A stretch of 34,683 nucleotides of DNA from contig NZ_BBJT01000025.1 of assembly GCF_000739915.1 (NCBI RefSeq), positions 1-34,683 on the forward strand, given 5' to 3'. The position numbers and the translations under genes are program-made. Shown here in pieces: positions 1 through 10,509 of the stretch. The stretch comes from Paenibacillus chitinolyticus NBRC 15660. Lineage in GTDB: Bacteria; Bacillota; Bacilli; Paenibacillales; NBRC-103111. The notes under the pieces were generated by a model. The model was not told the origin of the DNA. It searched no databases and saw nothing but the letters and a program-made list of their open reading frames with translations. Positions within the stretch are counted from its first letter, which is position 1; each line of letters opens with the position of its first letter.

Positions 1-579
1 AACGTTGGAATCGGCGGCATCACGTTCAGCACCGCCCCGTTCGACGTTACCGGCTGGCCTCCCGTACCCGACACGACAACACGGTACATGTAGCCGTTCA
101 TGCCCATCGACACGGCCGGAATGCTCAGCGTGGCGTTTGTCTCGCCCTGCAAGTTTAGGAAACCTGATCCGGTGTTTACCTGCCACTGGTACGTCAGTCC
201 CGTTCCCGTGGCCGTAACGCTAAAGGAAGCGGGATTTCCTTCAAGCACCGGCGGCAGCACGTGTTGCGGCTGTGCCGTAATCGCCGGAGGGAACGTTGGA
301 ATCGGTGGCATCACGTTCAGCACCGCCCCGTTCGACGTCACCGGCTGACCGCCCGTTCCCGACACGATGACACGGTACATGTAGCCGTTCATACTCGGCG
401 AAACGGCCGGAATGCTCAGCGTGGCGTTCGTATCGCCCGGTAGGTTTACGAAGCCCGACCCGGTGTTTACCTGCCACTGATACGTCAGTCCCGTTCCCGT
501 GGCCGTCACGCTAAAGGAAGCAGGCATTCCCGGCAGTATCGGCGGCACGCTTTGCGGATGTGCCGTAATCGCCGGAGGC
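1..579 (-). repeat. Two tandem ~290-bp coding repeats (Ig-like units)
   Basis: Unit 1 spans 1-291 and unit 2 spans 292-579. Both begin with AACGTTGGAATCGG and match almost base for base through the Ig-like segment; unit 2 is one codon shorter. The array begins at the very edge of the window, so it very likely continues beyond it. Confidence 0.85.
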
Positions 580-1433
580 GTCGCAGGCGGCGCCGAGCTT
601 TTAACGGTCAAGGTGAAGTCCTTGGTCACACTTTCATTATTTCTGCTGATTTTCGCCTGAAGAGCGGCCGTTACATCTCCTCCGGCCGGAGGCGTCACTA
701 TGCCCGTCGCGGGATCGATGACCCCGTTTCCTCCGGTCCAAGTAATTTGCGTGAAATGCGTACCCGCATCCGGAAGGTATAGGTTCTGGGTAACATGTGC
801 GTCGCTGTCTCCGACGGCATAGCCGATTTCCAGAGCCGTTTTGTCGTCCTGTAGAGCTCCGGACACAATCTGGCCGATCGTCGTATCTATGATGGTTTGA
901 ATCTCGGATGCGGCGGCATACCCATCGACAGGAATGCCGTCGAGTATAGCTTGGTCCACAACCGCTTGCTCCGTGTAATCCAAAGCGAAATACTTACTCA
1001 AATCCAATCCGGGATTGAGGAAAGTTCCGTCATTAACCCAGCTCAAAGCGGCGCTTACGCCGGAATTATCGGTAGCTTCATGTAGAAACAAAAAGAAATT
1101 GCGGTTATCCAGGGCGCTGCCGTAAGCATCGCGAAGATCCGTAACCGTCGCAAAAGGACGTTTGCCGATCAGGTCATCCACGATAGCGTCGTTATCCGCT
1201 TTTCTGTTCCAGTAAAAACTATCCTTCTGCTGCACGGTTTCAAAAATATCGTTAGGATAATCCAAAATGGCCTGATACATTTCCGCAGCAGTGACCGCCG
1301 CGTTATAAGCTGAAAGTCCCCCGGGAGGCGCCGCCTTAACCGGACCCGCTGCGCCGAACAAAACGGCGTTAAGCACAATCACGCTCATCAACATAACCGA
1401 AATCCATCGGAAAGAGGATTTTCTCTGATGCAT
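1..1433 (-). CDS. Secreted Ig-repeat cell-surface protein (N-terminal part, truncated by window edge)
   Basis: The frame opens with ATG at 1433, 6 nt after a GAGGTG ribosome binding site, and has no stop down to base 1, so about 477 residues are visible. Residues 1-35 form a signal peptide (basic start MHQRKSSFR, hydrophobic core, Ala-rich cleavage region). A unique stretch of about 140 residues follows. Next comes an atrophied bacterial Ig-like domain at about 175-285, with an ITWTGG...GVIDPATGIVTPP pattern. Two nearly identical Ig-like repeats of 96-97 residues follow, each carrying SFSVTATGTGLTYQWQVNTGSG and ending NGAVLNVMPPIPT. Such repeats normally form rigid stalks on exported surface proteins. 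The anchor, probably SLH domains as in the other two large surface proteins here, would lie outside the window. The gene lies 295 bp downstream of a two-component operon on the same strand but behind a probable terminator, so it is probably transcribed separately. Confidence 0.85.
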   Translation of the reverse strand, partial: MHQRKSSFRWISVMLMSVIVLNAVLFGAAGPVKAAPPGGLSAYNAAVTAAEMYQAILDYPNDIFETVQQKDSFYWNRKADNDAIVDDLIGKRPFATVTDLRDAYGSALDNRNFFLFLHEATDNSGVSAALSWVNDGTFLNPGLDLSKYFALDYTEQAVVDQAILDGIPVDGYAAASEIQTIIDTTIGQIVSGALQDDKTALEIGYAVGDSDAHVTQNLYLPDAGTHFTQITWTGGNGVIDPATGIVTPPAGGDVTAALQAKISRNNESVTKDFTLTVKSSAPPATPPAITAHPQSVPPILPGMPASFSVTATGTGLTYQWQVNTGSGFVNLPGDTNATLSIPAVSPSMNGYMYRVIVSGTGGQPVTSNGAVLNVMPPIPTFPPAITAQPQHVLPPVLEGNPASFSVTATGTGLTYQWQVNTGSGFLNLQGETNATLSIPAVSMGMNGYMYRVVVSGTGGQPVTSNGAVLNVMPPIPT

Positions 1434-1670
1434 ACATTCACCTCATAAGTTATAGAAAACTTGTTAACGCACTGACAGAACGACTATCAACGAAAATTTT
1501 TTCTCTCTTTATCTGAGCTTCGGCCAGCCCCTTCCCCCCTTTTTTAACATGGAAAATTGTATCAGCTGCCACTGAACGGATTCTGGACAAAATTCGTCAT
1601 TTTTCGCCAAAACGGTATATTTCGGATACCGGCATCCGCAAAGCTGCTCTCCAATGTTTTTCAGCCCGAT

Positions 1671-1706
1671 AAAAAAAGCCCAGCCGCTCAAGAGGGGCAA
1701 AGGCTT
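1671..1706 (-). terminator. Probable intrinsic terminator after the response regulator gene
   Basis: On the minus strand AAGCC...GCC pairs with GGC...GGCTT and is followed by a run of seven T. It begins about 22 nt after the response regulator stop. The stem has an internal loop, so it is moderate in strength. The rest of 1434-1728 shows no convincing gene. Confidence 0.5.
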
Positions 1707-1728
1707 CGTCCGGGATAACCGGAATCGC

Positions 1729-2862
1729 TCAGATGCTCTGCATCAAGTGTCTATACAGGTTGGTTGTTTCGCGGCCGGGCTCTGATCCCAGCTCTTCGCG
1801 GAGGGCGCTTGCGAACGCTTCATAATGCTTTTTCAGCGACAGCTTGTCACCCAGACCGGCATGGACTTCCATTCCCGCCCGGCAAATTTCTTCCGAGAAC
1901 GGCTCCTTTTTTTGGAGCAGCTCCAGCCGCCGGAGAGCGGAATGGGTCTGACCCGCGGACACTTCGTAAGCCGAAGCCAGAAGACTGGCCTGAATATACT
2001 GCCCGAGCAGCTGCGCCCGGTACGATTTGGCCCAGAAATAATCGTGCTCCTCGAGGTAATCCCCCCGGTACAGCTGCAGTGCCTGGTCCAAACGCCGCCA
2101 CTGCTCCCGCGACGTAATCTCACCGGAAGAGGCTGCGGTCAGGAACAGGTCCACATCGGTGCGGAAACCGTCCCCCGTGAAGCGGTAGCTGTCGTGGGAG
2201 TAATCGATGCCCGCTCCGATTCCCCAGGCTTTGAGCATTTTGCGCACCTGGTATACGGAGGTGTGAAGCTGAGTGACCGCTTTATCCAGAGAAAGCTCCG
2301 GCCATAGCGTCTCCAGAATGACATCTTTGGCCACCCGCTTGCTCCGGTGATGAACGAGGAAGGCGAACAGCTCCTGTGCTTTCTGCGTGCGCCATCTCAA
2401 GCTGCCGCCTGTACCGGGGCCTCCCGTCAGAGACAACTGCTTGAAGCACAGCACGGACGGTTCGCCGGACGGTGCCGCCTCCCGTCGGACGGCCTGGAGC
2501 TGGCTAAGACGCGACTCCAGGCGGCTGACGGTCTTGGCGAACCGTTCCGGATCGACCGGCTTGAGCAGATAGTCGATCGCGCCAAGCTCGAACGCTTCGA
2601 TCGCGTAGTCGTTATAGGCGGTTACGTAGACGATCTGCGCCTCCGGGTTCAGCCGGTACAGATTCTCCGCCGCTTCAAGGCCGTTCATCTCGGGCATCTC
2701 GATGTCCAGGAAGACGATGTCCGCCTTCTCGGCAGTCATATGTTCAAGCCCGTGCCGGGCCTGCGTATACATGCCCGTGACCTCCATGCGCCCATCCGTC
2801 CGGAGCAGACGCTCCATCTGAATCAGGGCGGGCTTTTCGTCGTCAATCAGAATGGCCTTCAC
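1729..2862 (-). CDS. Response regulator, REC-wHTH-BTAD (SARP-like)
   Basis: This 377-residue DNA-binding regulator should be phosphorylated by the kinase encoded just upstream. The receiver covers residues 1-115, with acidic pair D7/D8, phospho-acceptor D53 (FLDIEMPEMNG), T81 and K101. A winged-helix of OmpR/SARP type lies at about 137-240. A bacterial transcriptional activator domain (BTAD, TPR-like helices) fills 235-377. GTG at 2862 is chosen as start because GGAGGAGGT lies 8 nt upstream and the receiver begins exactly there (VKAILIDDE); a longer reading from 2970 would add 36 residues overlapping the kinase frame. The gene overlaps the kinase stop by 20 bp, which indicates translational coupling. 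This REC-HTH-BTAD order is known from Firmicutes SAPR-type regulators. Targets cannot be read from the sequence; the surface-protein gene downstream is one possibility. Confidence 0.9.
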   Translation of the reverse strand: MKAILIDDEKPALIQMERLLRTDGRMEVTGMYTQARHGLEHMTAEKADIVFLDIEMPEMNGLEAAENLYRLNPEAQIVYVTAYNDYAIEAFELGAIDYLLKPVDPERFAKTVSRLESRLSQLQAVRREAAPSGEPSVLCFKQLSLTGGPGTGGSLRWRTQKAQELFAFLVHHRSKRVAKDVILETLWPELSLDKAVTQLHTSVYQVRKMLKAWGIGAGIDYSHDSYRFTGDGFRTDVDLFLTAASSGEITSREQWRRLDQALQLYRGDYLEEHDYFWAKSYRAQLLGQYIQASLLASAYEVSAGQTHSALRRLELLQKKEPFSEEICRAGMEVHAGLGDKLSLKKHYEAFASALREELGSEPGRETTNLYRHLMQSI

Positions 2863-5800
2863 TGCTTTTGACCTCCTCCCGTTTCCCCCGGGTTCCCCCG
2901 TTATTCGGCACCCGGAACTGGACAGTCGTTCCCTGTCCGGCCTCAGTCCGGATATCGAGCCCTTCGCCAAACATCGTCAGCAGACGGGTATGGATGTTGA
3001 TCAGGCCGACCCCTCCCCCGGCCTCTGCCGACAAGAGGGATGCCGCGCGCCCCGGTTCCATCCCGACTCCGTTATCCGTAATTTCCACGAGCAGAACATC
3101 TTCCTTCTCCTCGACGGAAATTCCGATCGTTCCGCCTTCCGCACGTCTCATGATGCCGTGGCGAACCGCATTTTCAACGATCGGCTGGATGCTGAGCGGA
3201 GGGATCAGACGGTTCGGCTCGGCCCGGATGTCGTATATCACCTGCAGCCGTTCTTCGAAACGTGCCTTCTCCAGAACTAAATACGACTGAACGAGAGCCA
3301 TTTCCTTCTGTAAAGGTACCAACTGGTCGCGATTCTGAAAATCGAAGCTGCCCCGAAGATAACGGCTGAGTTCCAGAAGCAGCTTCGTCGTTTTGTCCGG
3401 GTCGGAGGGCAGAAGCGCGATAATCGTATTCAGTGCATTGTACAAAAAATGCGGCTTGATCTGCGCCTGCAAAAACGCCATCTCCGCCGAAACCGCGTTC
3501 CGGACGGACTTGCGCATCTCAAGCAGGGTCCGCACCCGGGCTCTCAGCTCGTCGGCATCGACCGGTTTGCGAAGAAAATCGTTGGCGCCCGCCTGGAAAC
3601 CGGTGCGCACATCCTCCGGCAGGCTCCGTGCGGTCAGCAGCAAGACCGGCAGCTCGGCCAGCGAGATGCGGTCGCGGATCGCCCGGCACAATTCCAGACC
3701 GGACATGCCCGGCATCATCCAGTCGGCAATGACCAGGTCGATGGACAGCCCGGAGCCGATATGCGCCATCGCTTTGGCCCCGCCGTCTACCGCAATCAGC
3801 CGGTAGCCTTCAACCGACAGCAGGTTGTACAGCACCTGCAGGTTGACCGGATCGTCGTCGACCAGCAGGACAGTCGCGTCGATTTTGCCGGCGCGCCGGT
3901 CTTCCAGGCCTTCCGGCAGGACGGCGGCGGCCGTTTCGTCTCTTGCAACGGAAGCCCTGAACCCCCCGCCTGTGGTCCGTGCCGCTTCCGGTGCCGCCGT
4001 AGTCGATGGAACGGTAAACCGGAATACGGAGCCTTCTCCGAGACGGGATTCCGCTTCGATTTTTCCCTCACCCAGCTCGACCAGCTTCTTCGTAATACTC
4101 AGTCCGAGGCCCGTTCCTTCGTAATCGCGATCCCCGGGGTCGACACCCTGATCATAAGCATGGAATATTTCTTCCATTCGGTTCTCCGCGATTCCGATCC
4201 CCGTGTCTTTAACAAAGACGAGCACATGGCCGTTCTTCGTTACCGCCCCGATCGTGACCGTTCCCGCCGGAGTGAATTTCACGGCATTTCCGATCAAATT
4301 GTACAAAATTTGCTGAAGACGGTCTTCATCCGTCAGAAGCCAAGGAAGCCGGTCGGGCCATTCTTGCTCGAAACGGATGTCTTTGTGCCGGGCGACATGC
4401 GTCATGACTTCCAGCACCGCATTCGTTGCGGCTTTGAGATCGACCGGCTGTCGTTTCAGCACAATTTCGCCGTTCTTAAGCTTGCTGAAATCCAGAATAT
4501 CGTTAATGAGAAGAGTAAGTCTCCGGCCCGTCGACACAATCATCGCCAGATCGTTCCTCTGCTTAACGTTCAAAGCACCCGATGCGCCTTCCAGCATAGA
4601 TTGGGCCATGTTGACCATTCCATGCAAAGGCGTACGGAGTTCATGGGACGTGTTCGCCATGAATTCATCCTTCAGCCCGTCCAGGGAAAGCAGCCTTTGC
4701 GAAAGCTGGTCCACCTCCACAAAGGTCCGGTTAAACCGCTGCGCCAGCAGAATAGCCTGAGTCAACACGAACATCAGCATTTCCGCCGGAACGAGCAGCA
4801 GCCCTTCGTACAAGCCGACCAAGTTGAGCACGTACGCCGCTATGACCATCAGAATGCTCATCACACCGGCGATCATGAGCAAGGTGTCCTCGGAGCGCTT
4901 GCGCACGTCCCGCAGCAGAACGAACGCCATATAGCACATGCTGAGGAAGGAAATCGCCAGGATCAGCACCTCCAGCCGGGAGAAAACAACCGGCGGCAGC
5001 AGCAGGCCCGCGAGCAGACCGGCTGCCGTCACGAAGGAGCTCACCCGCAGCGCAAGCGGATGAACGCCGCCCGGTACGGCAACGGCTACATAACGGAGCA
5101 AGAAAAAGTACACGAACGAAGACACCATGAGCTGCACCTTGAGCAGCCAGGTGTAGGAAAACCCCGGCCAGGCGGCGGCAAGCATCTTCTCCCCGTGCGT
5201 GAGCACAAACAGCAGCCCCACCAAACAAAACAGCCCCAAATAAAGAGAGGCGGGATCATTCCTCCGCATCCTGTACAAAACCAGAAAATAAAGTCCGGGA
5301 ATCAGGAAACCCGCCATCGTCATCCACTCGGAAAATAATGCCGCTTCCCGGCTTTTCATGACGGACTTTTCGTCTCCGAACAAGATCGGAGTGAATATGC
5401 CGCCGGAGGAATAACTGTGGTTGGAAACCTGAACCACAATCTCGGCTTCGCTGCCCTTCAGATAGGTATATCCCGTGTACGGAACGTTGTCGGAATTTTC
5501 TTCCGCGGCCGTACGGCCCGGCGTTCCGCTCGCTCCCACCTCCAGGCCGTTCACGAACACCCGGTTAGCCATGCGGATATTGCCGGTGCGGATGCCGTAA
5601 ATGGCCCCGTCCGTCTCGTTAAGCCGCACGTTGAGACGGAACGTGGCATATCCTTCCGCGGCCGGGTCGCCTTCCTCCCCCATATACGCATTCCATTTGC
5701 CCGGAATTTGCGCCATACCGGTCGGCATGGGAGGCGTCTTTCCCGTTTCCGCGGAAGGATGAAAATCTCCCGGAACGAGCAGCTTCCCCCTGTAAAATTC

Positions 5801-5980
5801 CCACTCGCCGCTCAGCCGTACCGTCCCTTTGTCCGCAAAGTTCCAGGCTCTGAGATCCAGCGTCCCGTCGACCGCATCGGGATTCCGTTCGATCGACACG
5901 ACGTGCTGAAGAACCAAATACACCGGCAGCAGCAGAATAAGCGCGGCCCCGAGTATAAAAAACAGCGCTTGTTTTTTCAT
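2843..5980 (-). CDS. Hybrid sensor histidine kinase: 7TMR-DISM, HisKA-HATPase, REC, LytS-type kinase
   Basis: This is a 1045-residue membrane sensor. An N-terminal membrane anchor (5-27) precedes an extracytoplasmic 7TMR-DISMED2-like beta-sandwich (about 40-200) and a seven-helix 7TMR-DISM membrane region (about 215-415). The first kinase core has HisKA with H446 (TSHELRTP) and an ATPase domain with N565, DTGIG at 592 and GTGLGLS at 622. A receiver follows with D753 (ADWMMPG) and K805. A second kinase module of LytS/YpdA type follows, with H844 in KPHFLYNAL, N937 (VENAVRHG) and DNGVG at 969. All catalytic residues appear present, so the protein can form an internal phosphorelay as well as phosphorylate the downstream regulator. 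ATG 5980 is preferred because the membrane anchor starts there (MKKQALFF) and GGGGA lies 7 nt upstream; an in-frame ATG at 6037 would add 19 residues. The ligand is unknown; DISMED2 domains are thought to bind carbohydrates. Confidence 0.92.
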   Translation of the reverse strand: MKKQALFFILGAALILLLPVYLVLQHVVSIERNPDAVDGTLDLRAWNFADKGTVRLSGEWEFYRGKLLVPGDFHPSAETGKTPPMPTGMAQIPGKWNAYMGEEGDPAAEGYATFRLNVRLNETDGAIYGIRTGNIRMANRVFVNGLEVGASGTPGRTAAEENSDNVPYTGYTYLKGSEAEIVVQVSNHSYSSGGIFTPILFGDEKSVMKSREAALFSEWMTMAGFLIPGLYFLVLYRMRRNDPASLYLGLFCLVGLLFVLTHGEKMLAAAWPGFSYTWLLKVQLMVSSFVYFFLLRYVAVAVPGGVHPLALRVSSFVTAAGLLAGLLLPPVVFSRLEVLILAISFLSMCYMAFVLLRDVRKRSEDTLLMIAGVMSILMVIAAYVLNLVGLYEGLLLVPAEMLMFVLTQAILLAQRFNRTFVEVDQLSQRLLSLDGLKDEFMANTSHELRTPLHGMVNMAQSMLEGASGALNVKQRNDLAMIVSTGRRLTLLINDILDFSKLKNGEIVLKRQPVDLKAATNAVLEVMTHVARHKDIRFEQEWPDRLPWLLTDEDRLQQILYNLIGNAVKFTPAGTVTIGAVTKNGHVLVFVKDTGIGIAENRMEEIFHAYDQGVDPGDRDYEGTGLGLSITKKLVELGEGKIEAESRLGEGSVFRFTVPSTTAAPEAARTTGGGFRASVARDETAAAVLPEGLEDRRAGKIDATVLLVDDDPVNLQVLYNLLSVEGYRLIAVDGGAKAMAHIGSGLSIDLVIADWMMPGMSGLELCRAIRDRISLAELPVLLLTARSLPEDVRTGFQAGANDFLRKPVDADELRARVRTLLEMRKSVRNAVSAEMAFLQAQIKPHFLYNALNTIIALLPSDPDKTTKLLLELSRYLRGSFDFQNRDQLVPLQKEMALVQSYLVLEKARFEERLQVIYDIRAEPNRLIPPLSIQPIVENAVRHGIMRRAEGGTIGISVEEKEDVLLVEITDNGVGMEPGRAASLLSAEAGGGVGLINIHTRLLTMFGEGLDIRTEAGQGTTVQFRVPNNGGTRGKREEVKSSEGHSD

Positions 5981-6228
5981 AGGCCGGTCCCCAGCCCGTG
6001 AAATCGCTTGCAAAATCCCTGTAAACCGTCTCTCCATACCGCACGAAGCTCCCAGCGCGAGGTGCTTGGCGTCACATGACGGTGGTCAACCACATGCCTA
6101 CAGCTCCTGTACCTCATCTGACCGCCGCACGTGTACAACACCGTAGACAAATTGCGCCCCCGTACACCTCTATGATATAAAGTCCCCATTGTTAGTCACC
6201 TGCCGGAAAAAAGTTGATATGCTGTTGT

Positions 6229-6234
6229 ATTGTA
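6229..6234 (-). promoter_or_regulatory. Candidate extended -10 promoter for the kinase-regulator operon
   Basis: Minus-strand TGGTACAAT matches an extended -10 element (TG-n-TACAAT) about 250 bp before the kinase ATG. No good -35 is seen. Apart from this and the terminator at 6336-6370, the 6038-6450 gap shows no supported gene. Confidence 0.3.
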
Positions 6235-6335
6235 CCACAGCCCGCGCCAGGTTTCTTTTAAATAAACCGTGCCCATTCTCCCCCACGGGTAAGCAGCAGC
6301 GCCTCGGTATACTTCGGTCTTATGCAGCGGATAAA

Positions 6336-6370
6336 ACAAAAACCGCCCGCTATAGCGGACGGCTTTTATC
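6336..6370 (-). terminator. Intrinsic terminator after the small lipoprotein gene
   Basis: CCGcCCGC-TATA-GCGGaCGG forms a near-perfect hairpin. On the minus strand it is followed by TTTTTGTTTT and lies about 80 nt after the lipoprotein stop. The plus side carries a weaker CTTTTAT tail, so it may act in both directions. Confidence 0.8.
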
Positions 6371-6450
6371 TCATTAAATAGAAAGTTCCTCCATTGCCGC
6401 CTTATCTGATGAACAAGATGGAAAGGAGTTCTTTTTAAAAAATTCCCCTG

Positions 6451-6885
6451 TTATTTCGGCAAAAACAGATACGGTCTCCCTCCCGTTTCTCCCTTTCTGA
6501 CTAACAACTTATCGGAACCTTTGTACTTCAAGATCTCCCCGCCCTCTGTACTAAAATTTTTATCCAGCGTGGCGTAAGAAACGGCTTTTCCCTCCTTGGA
6601 GGTGACCAGGATATAATTTTCATTCATTGAAGCCTGCTGCTGGATGTATTTTTTGCTTTGCTCATCCACTTCTAAATTATCAAGCGCCTCTCCCCCCGAA
6701 TAGGGCGGAATGATATAGACCCAATCGTATGCTTCGAAATTGTCCGGCTCGACGGTTTGACCGGTTTCAATTTTTTGGACACTTGCCATTAACCGGTCCG
6801 TTATTTTATCGTCGTAGGGAATTCTAGCGGCACTGCAGCTCATTAACAGCAAGACTGTCACGAGCAAAATCAAATTCTTCTTCAT
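6451..6885 (-). CDS. Small secreted lipoprotein of unknown function
   Basis: This 144-residue protein begins with a short hydrophobic signal and the lipobox LMSC, so the lipid-modified residue should be C17. The mature part is mixed alpha/beta, and no family was recognised. A GGAG ribosome binding site lies 8 nt before ATG 6885. It appears to be a single gene with its own terminator at 6336-6370, sitting between the kinase operon and the ketone-body operon, both on the same strand. Its GC content is lower than that of the flanking genes, which is common for small lipoproteins in such genomes. It is expected on the outer face of the cytoplasmic membrane. Confidence 0.8.
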   Translation of the reverse strand: MKKNLILLVTVLLLMSCSAARIPYDDKITDRLMASVQKIETGQTVEPDNFEAYDWVYIIPPYSGGEALDNLEVDEQSKKYIQQQASMNENYILVTSKEGKAVSYATLDKNFSTEGGEILKYKGSDKLLVRKGETGGRPYLFLPK

Positions 6886-6966
6886 GATGGATCTCCATTC
6901 GGATTTTTAATGCAAATATATACCGTGAAGTACATAATTGACAATCCATGTGAAGTCTCCATTTCC

Positions 6967-7005
6967 AAAAAAAGATGAGCCTCTAATTACATCAGAGACT
7001 CATCT
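6967..7005 (-). terminator. Strong intrinsic terminator of the ketone-body operon
   Basis: On the minus strand AGATGAGtCTCT pairs with AGAGgCTCATCT around a 9-nt loop, followed by seven T. It starts about 45 nt after the thiolase stop. Confidence 0.9.
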
Positions 7006-7049
7006 GCCCGAATGCCGTATGAACGATCGTCATCGGTACGATCGCCGCT

Positions 7050-8234
<1,185 letters not shown>

Positions 8235-8240
8235 TTCGGT

Positions 8241-8915
8241 TCACCCTTCCTGTCCGCAGGCTTCGAGCCGTTCTTTTAAAAGATGGCCCAGCGTGAACGC
8301 CGCTTCGGTCTTGGCCCGGACTTCGTCCAGCTCCGCTTCTCCGAGCAATTCGGCCAGCACCATGCCTTCCGGCGTAAAATCGAATACGGCCAGATCCGTA
8401 ATGAGCCTGTTCACCACTCCTCTGCCTGTCAAAGGGAGGGTGCAGGCTTTTTTCACCTTGGATTCCCCGTATTTGTTCACGTGTTCCATGATGACGACGA
8501 TGCGCTTGGCTCCGCTCACCAAATCCATCGCGCCGCCCATGCCCTTGACCATTTTGCCCGGAATCATCCAGTTCGCGAGATCTCCGCCGCCGGATACTTC
8601 CATGCCGCCCAGAATAGCCAGGTCGATATGGCCGCCCCGGATCATGGCGAACGATTCCGCACTGTCGAAATAGGAAGCGCCCGGCACCGCCGTGACGGTT
8701 TCCTTGCCCGCGTTGATCAAATCCGGGTCTTCCTCGCCCCGCTTCGGATAAGGACCGATGCCCAGCAGCCCGTTCTCGGACTGGAGCATCACGGTAATAC
8801 CGGCGGGGATTTCGTCGGCTACGAGCGTCGGCATGCCGATCCCCAGGTTGACGTACATACCGTCCCGGATTTCTTGTACGGCGCGTTCCACGATTCGTTG
8901 GCGCGGATGGCTCAT
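8241..8915 (-). CDS. scoB: 3-oxoacid (succinyl-CoA:acetoacetate) CoA-transferase subunit B
   Basis: This 224-residue beta subunit has the usual family length. The catalytic glutamate is E47 in QSENGLLG, which forms the glutamyl-CoA thioester intermediate, and the GMGGAMDL segment is typical. Together with ScoA it transfers CoA from succinyl-CoA to acetoacetate. Its ATG overlaps the scoA stop in ATGA (8912-8915), showing tight translational coupling, and the thiolase gene follows 6 bp after it. The enzyme is cytoplasmic. Confidence 0.95.
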   Translation of the reverse strand: MSHPRQRIVERAVQEIRDGMYVNLGIGMPTLVADEIPAGITVMLQSENGLLGIGPYPKRGEEDPDLINAGKETVTAVPGASYFDSAESFAMIRGGHIDLAILGGMEVSGGGDLANWMIPGKMVKGMGGAMDLVSGAKRIVVIMEHVNKYGESKVKKACTLPLTGRGVVNRLITDLAVFDFTPEGMVLAELLGEAELDEVRAKTEAAFTLGHLLKERLEACGQEG

Positions 8916-9622
8916 GCTGTCTCCTCCTTCGCTTCGCGGACCGTCAGACGCTCGATCCGTTTCTGATAGCTCCCGCCCTGTACGACATGCTGAACAAAAA
9001 TGCCCGGCGTATGAATGTCATCGGGGTCCAGCTCTCCCGCCTCCACAATCTCCTCGGCCTCCACGAGAGTAATCTTGCCCGCCGCCGCAGCCAGCGGATT
9101 GAAGTTGCGGGACGTTTTGCGGAACACGAGGTTCCCCGCCGTGTCGGCCTTCCAGGCTTTCACCAGCGCGAAGTCGCCGGTGATCGCTTTTTCCAAAATA
9201 TACGGCCGGCCCCCGAAATGCTTCTCCTCTTTGCCTTCCGCTACCAGCGTCCCGACGCCCGTCGCCGTGTAAAAAGCGGGAATGCCCGCCCCGCCCGCCC
9301 GGATGCGTTCCGCCAGCGTGCCCTGAGGCACCAGCTCAACCTCCAGCTCGCCGCTTAAGTACTGCTTCTCGAACGTTTTGTTTTCTCCGACGTAGGAGGA
9401 CACCATCTTCTTGATCTGCTTGTTCGCCAGCAGCAGCCCGAGCCCCCAATCATCGACTCCGCAGTTGTTGCTGACGACGGTAAGTCCGCCCGTACCCTGC
9501 CGCTCCAGAGCGGCGATCAGATGCTCCGGTATGCCGCACAGGCCGAAGCCTCCCACGATCAGGGTCGATCCTTCCCCGATTACATGTACGGCTTCCTCCG
9601 CTGATTTCAATACCTTGCTCAT
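8912..9622 (-). CDS. scoA: 3-oxoacid CoA-transferase subunit A
   Basis: This 236-residue alpha subunit carries the CoA-transferase family I signature [11 protein letters not shown] near residue 23 and a GGRPYILE segment typical of ScoA. It works as a heteromer with ScoB in acetoacetate activation. A purine-rich ribosome binding site (GAGAGGAGAGGGG) precedes ATG 9622. The gap to the upstream dehydrogenase gene is 37 bp with no terminator, so they are co-transcribed. B. subtilis keeps scoA-scoB in the same neighbourhood as a GntP permease (yxjC) and an SDR (yxjF), which supports the assignment. Confidence 0.95.
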   Translation of the reverse strand: MSKVLKSAEEAVHVIGEGSTLIVGGFGLCGIPEHLIAALERQGTGGLTVVSNNCGVDDWGLGLLLANKQIKKMVSSYVGENKTFEKQYLSGELEVELVPQGTLAERIRAGGAGIPAFYTATGVGTLVAEGKEEKHFGGRPYILEKAITGDFALVKAWKADTAGNLVFRKTSRNFNPLAAAAGKITLVEAEEIVEAGELDPDDIHTPGIFVQHVVQGGSYQKRIERLTVREAKEETA

Positions 9623-9659
9623 GTCTGCCCCTCTCCTCTCGCGTGATTGATGTCTCTCT

Positions 9660-10445
9660 CTACTGCGCCGTATATCCGCCGTCGATCAGCATGGACGTTC
9701 CCGTCACGCCCTTCAGCTTGTCGCTGGCGATCAGCATGGCGAATTCGGCGATTTCATCGACCGACAGGAGCCTTTTTTGCGGCACCAGAGGGTAGATGAC
9801 CTCCTCCAGCACGCTTTCCAGGGGAACGCCCCGCGTTCTTGCCAGATCTTCCAGTTGGCCGCGTACGAGCGGCGTATCCACGTAGCCCGGGCACAGCGCG
9901 TTAACCGTAATGCCGTGCGCCGCGCCTTCCAAGGCCGCTACCTTCGTCAGCCCGATGAGTCCGTGCTTCGCGCTGTTGTAAGCGGCTTTGCCCGCGAAAC
10001 CGATGACGCCGTTGATCGAAGCCATGTTGATAATCCGTCCGTACTGCTGTTCCTTCATAATGGGCAGAGCATGCTTGATCCCGATAAAAGCCCCCGTCAG
10101 CATCACTTTGATCATGAATTCAAACTTTTCCACCGGGAATTCCTCGATAGGCGCGACATGCTGCAAACCCGCGTTGTTCACCAGAATATCGAACCGGCCG
10201 TAGGTTTCGTGCGTGGTCCGGATCGCTCCGGCGAACTGGCCTTCGTCGGTTACGTCGCAGGCGAGACCGGTGGCCTCGTATCCTTCGTCCGCCAGCCGCC
10301 GGGCCGCCGTTTTCGCCTTTTCCTCCTGAATGTCGGAAATAACGACCTTGGCCCCCTCGCGGGCGAATGTACGGGCGATTTCAAGGCCGATGCCGCTGGC
10401 CGCGCCGGTGATCAGGGCTGTTTTTTGAGCCAAAAATGGGGTCAT
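9660..10445 (-). CDS. 3-hydroxybutyrate dehydrogenase (SDR family)
   Basis: This 261-residue short-chain dehydrogenase should oxidise (R)-3-hydroxybutyrate to acetoacetate with NAD. The dinucleotide-binding motif TGAASGIG is at 13-20, NNAG at 90-93, and the catalytic set is S143, Y156 and K160 (YNSAK). The C-terminal pattern ([26 protein letters not shown]) is that of 3-hydroxybutyrate dehydrogenases such as B. subtilis YxjF. ATG 10445 is chosen because GGAAGGAG lies 8 nt upstream and the length then fits the family; a longer reading from 10508 would add 21 residues without a good ribosome binding site. Its neighbours (GntP permease, ScoAB, thiolase) define a complete path from hydroxybutyrate to acetyl-CoA. 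Specificity against other SDR substrates rests partly on this context. Confidence 0.9.
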   Translation of the reverse strand: MTPFLAQKTALITGAASGIGLEIARTFAREGAKVVISDIQEEKAKTAARRLADEGYEATGLACDVTDEGQFAGAIRTTHETYGRFDILVNNAGLQHVAPIEEFPVEKFEFMIKVMLTGAFIGIKHALPIMKEQQYGRIINMASINGVIGFAGKAAYNSAKHGLIGLTKVAALEGAAHGITVNALCPGYVDTPLVRGQLEDLARTRGVPLESVLEEVIYPLVPQKRLLSVDEIAEFAMLIASDKLKGVTGTSMLIDGGYTAQ

Positions 10446-10509
10446 GACCGCCACTCCTTCCGAAAGTTTTTTATATGGGATTAAAATGAATGCTGAAATA
10501 AAAAACATC

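Noticed and set aside
1-579. CRISPR-like array
   Set aside because: The repeats are about 290 bp, in frame and coding for Ig-like domains, so they are not CRISPR repeats.
1509-1700. 63-codon minus-strand frame after the response regulator
   Set aside because: It overlaps the probable terminator and has no convincing start signal.
3449-5338. 629-codon plus-strand open frame opposite the sensor kinase
   Set aside because: It is antisense to a kinase with intact motifs, is rich in Arg, Gln and His, has no domain, and is a typical GC-rich shadow frame.
5977-6189. 70-codon minus-strand frame upstream of the kinase
   Set aside because: It has no ribosome binding site, its composition is unlike a protein, and it overlaps the kinase leader.
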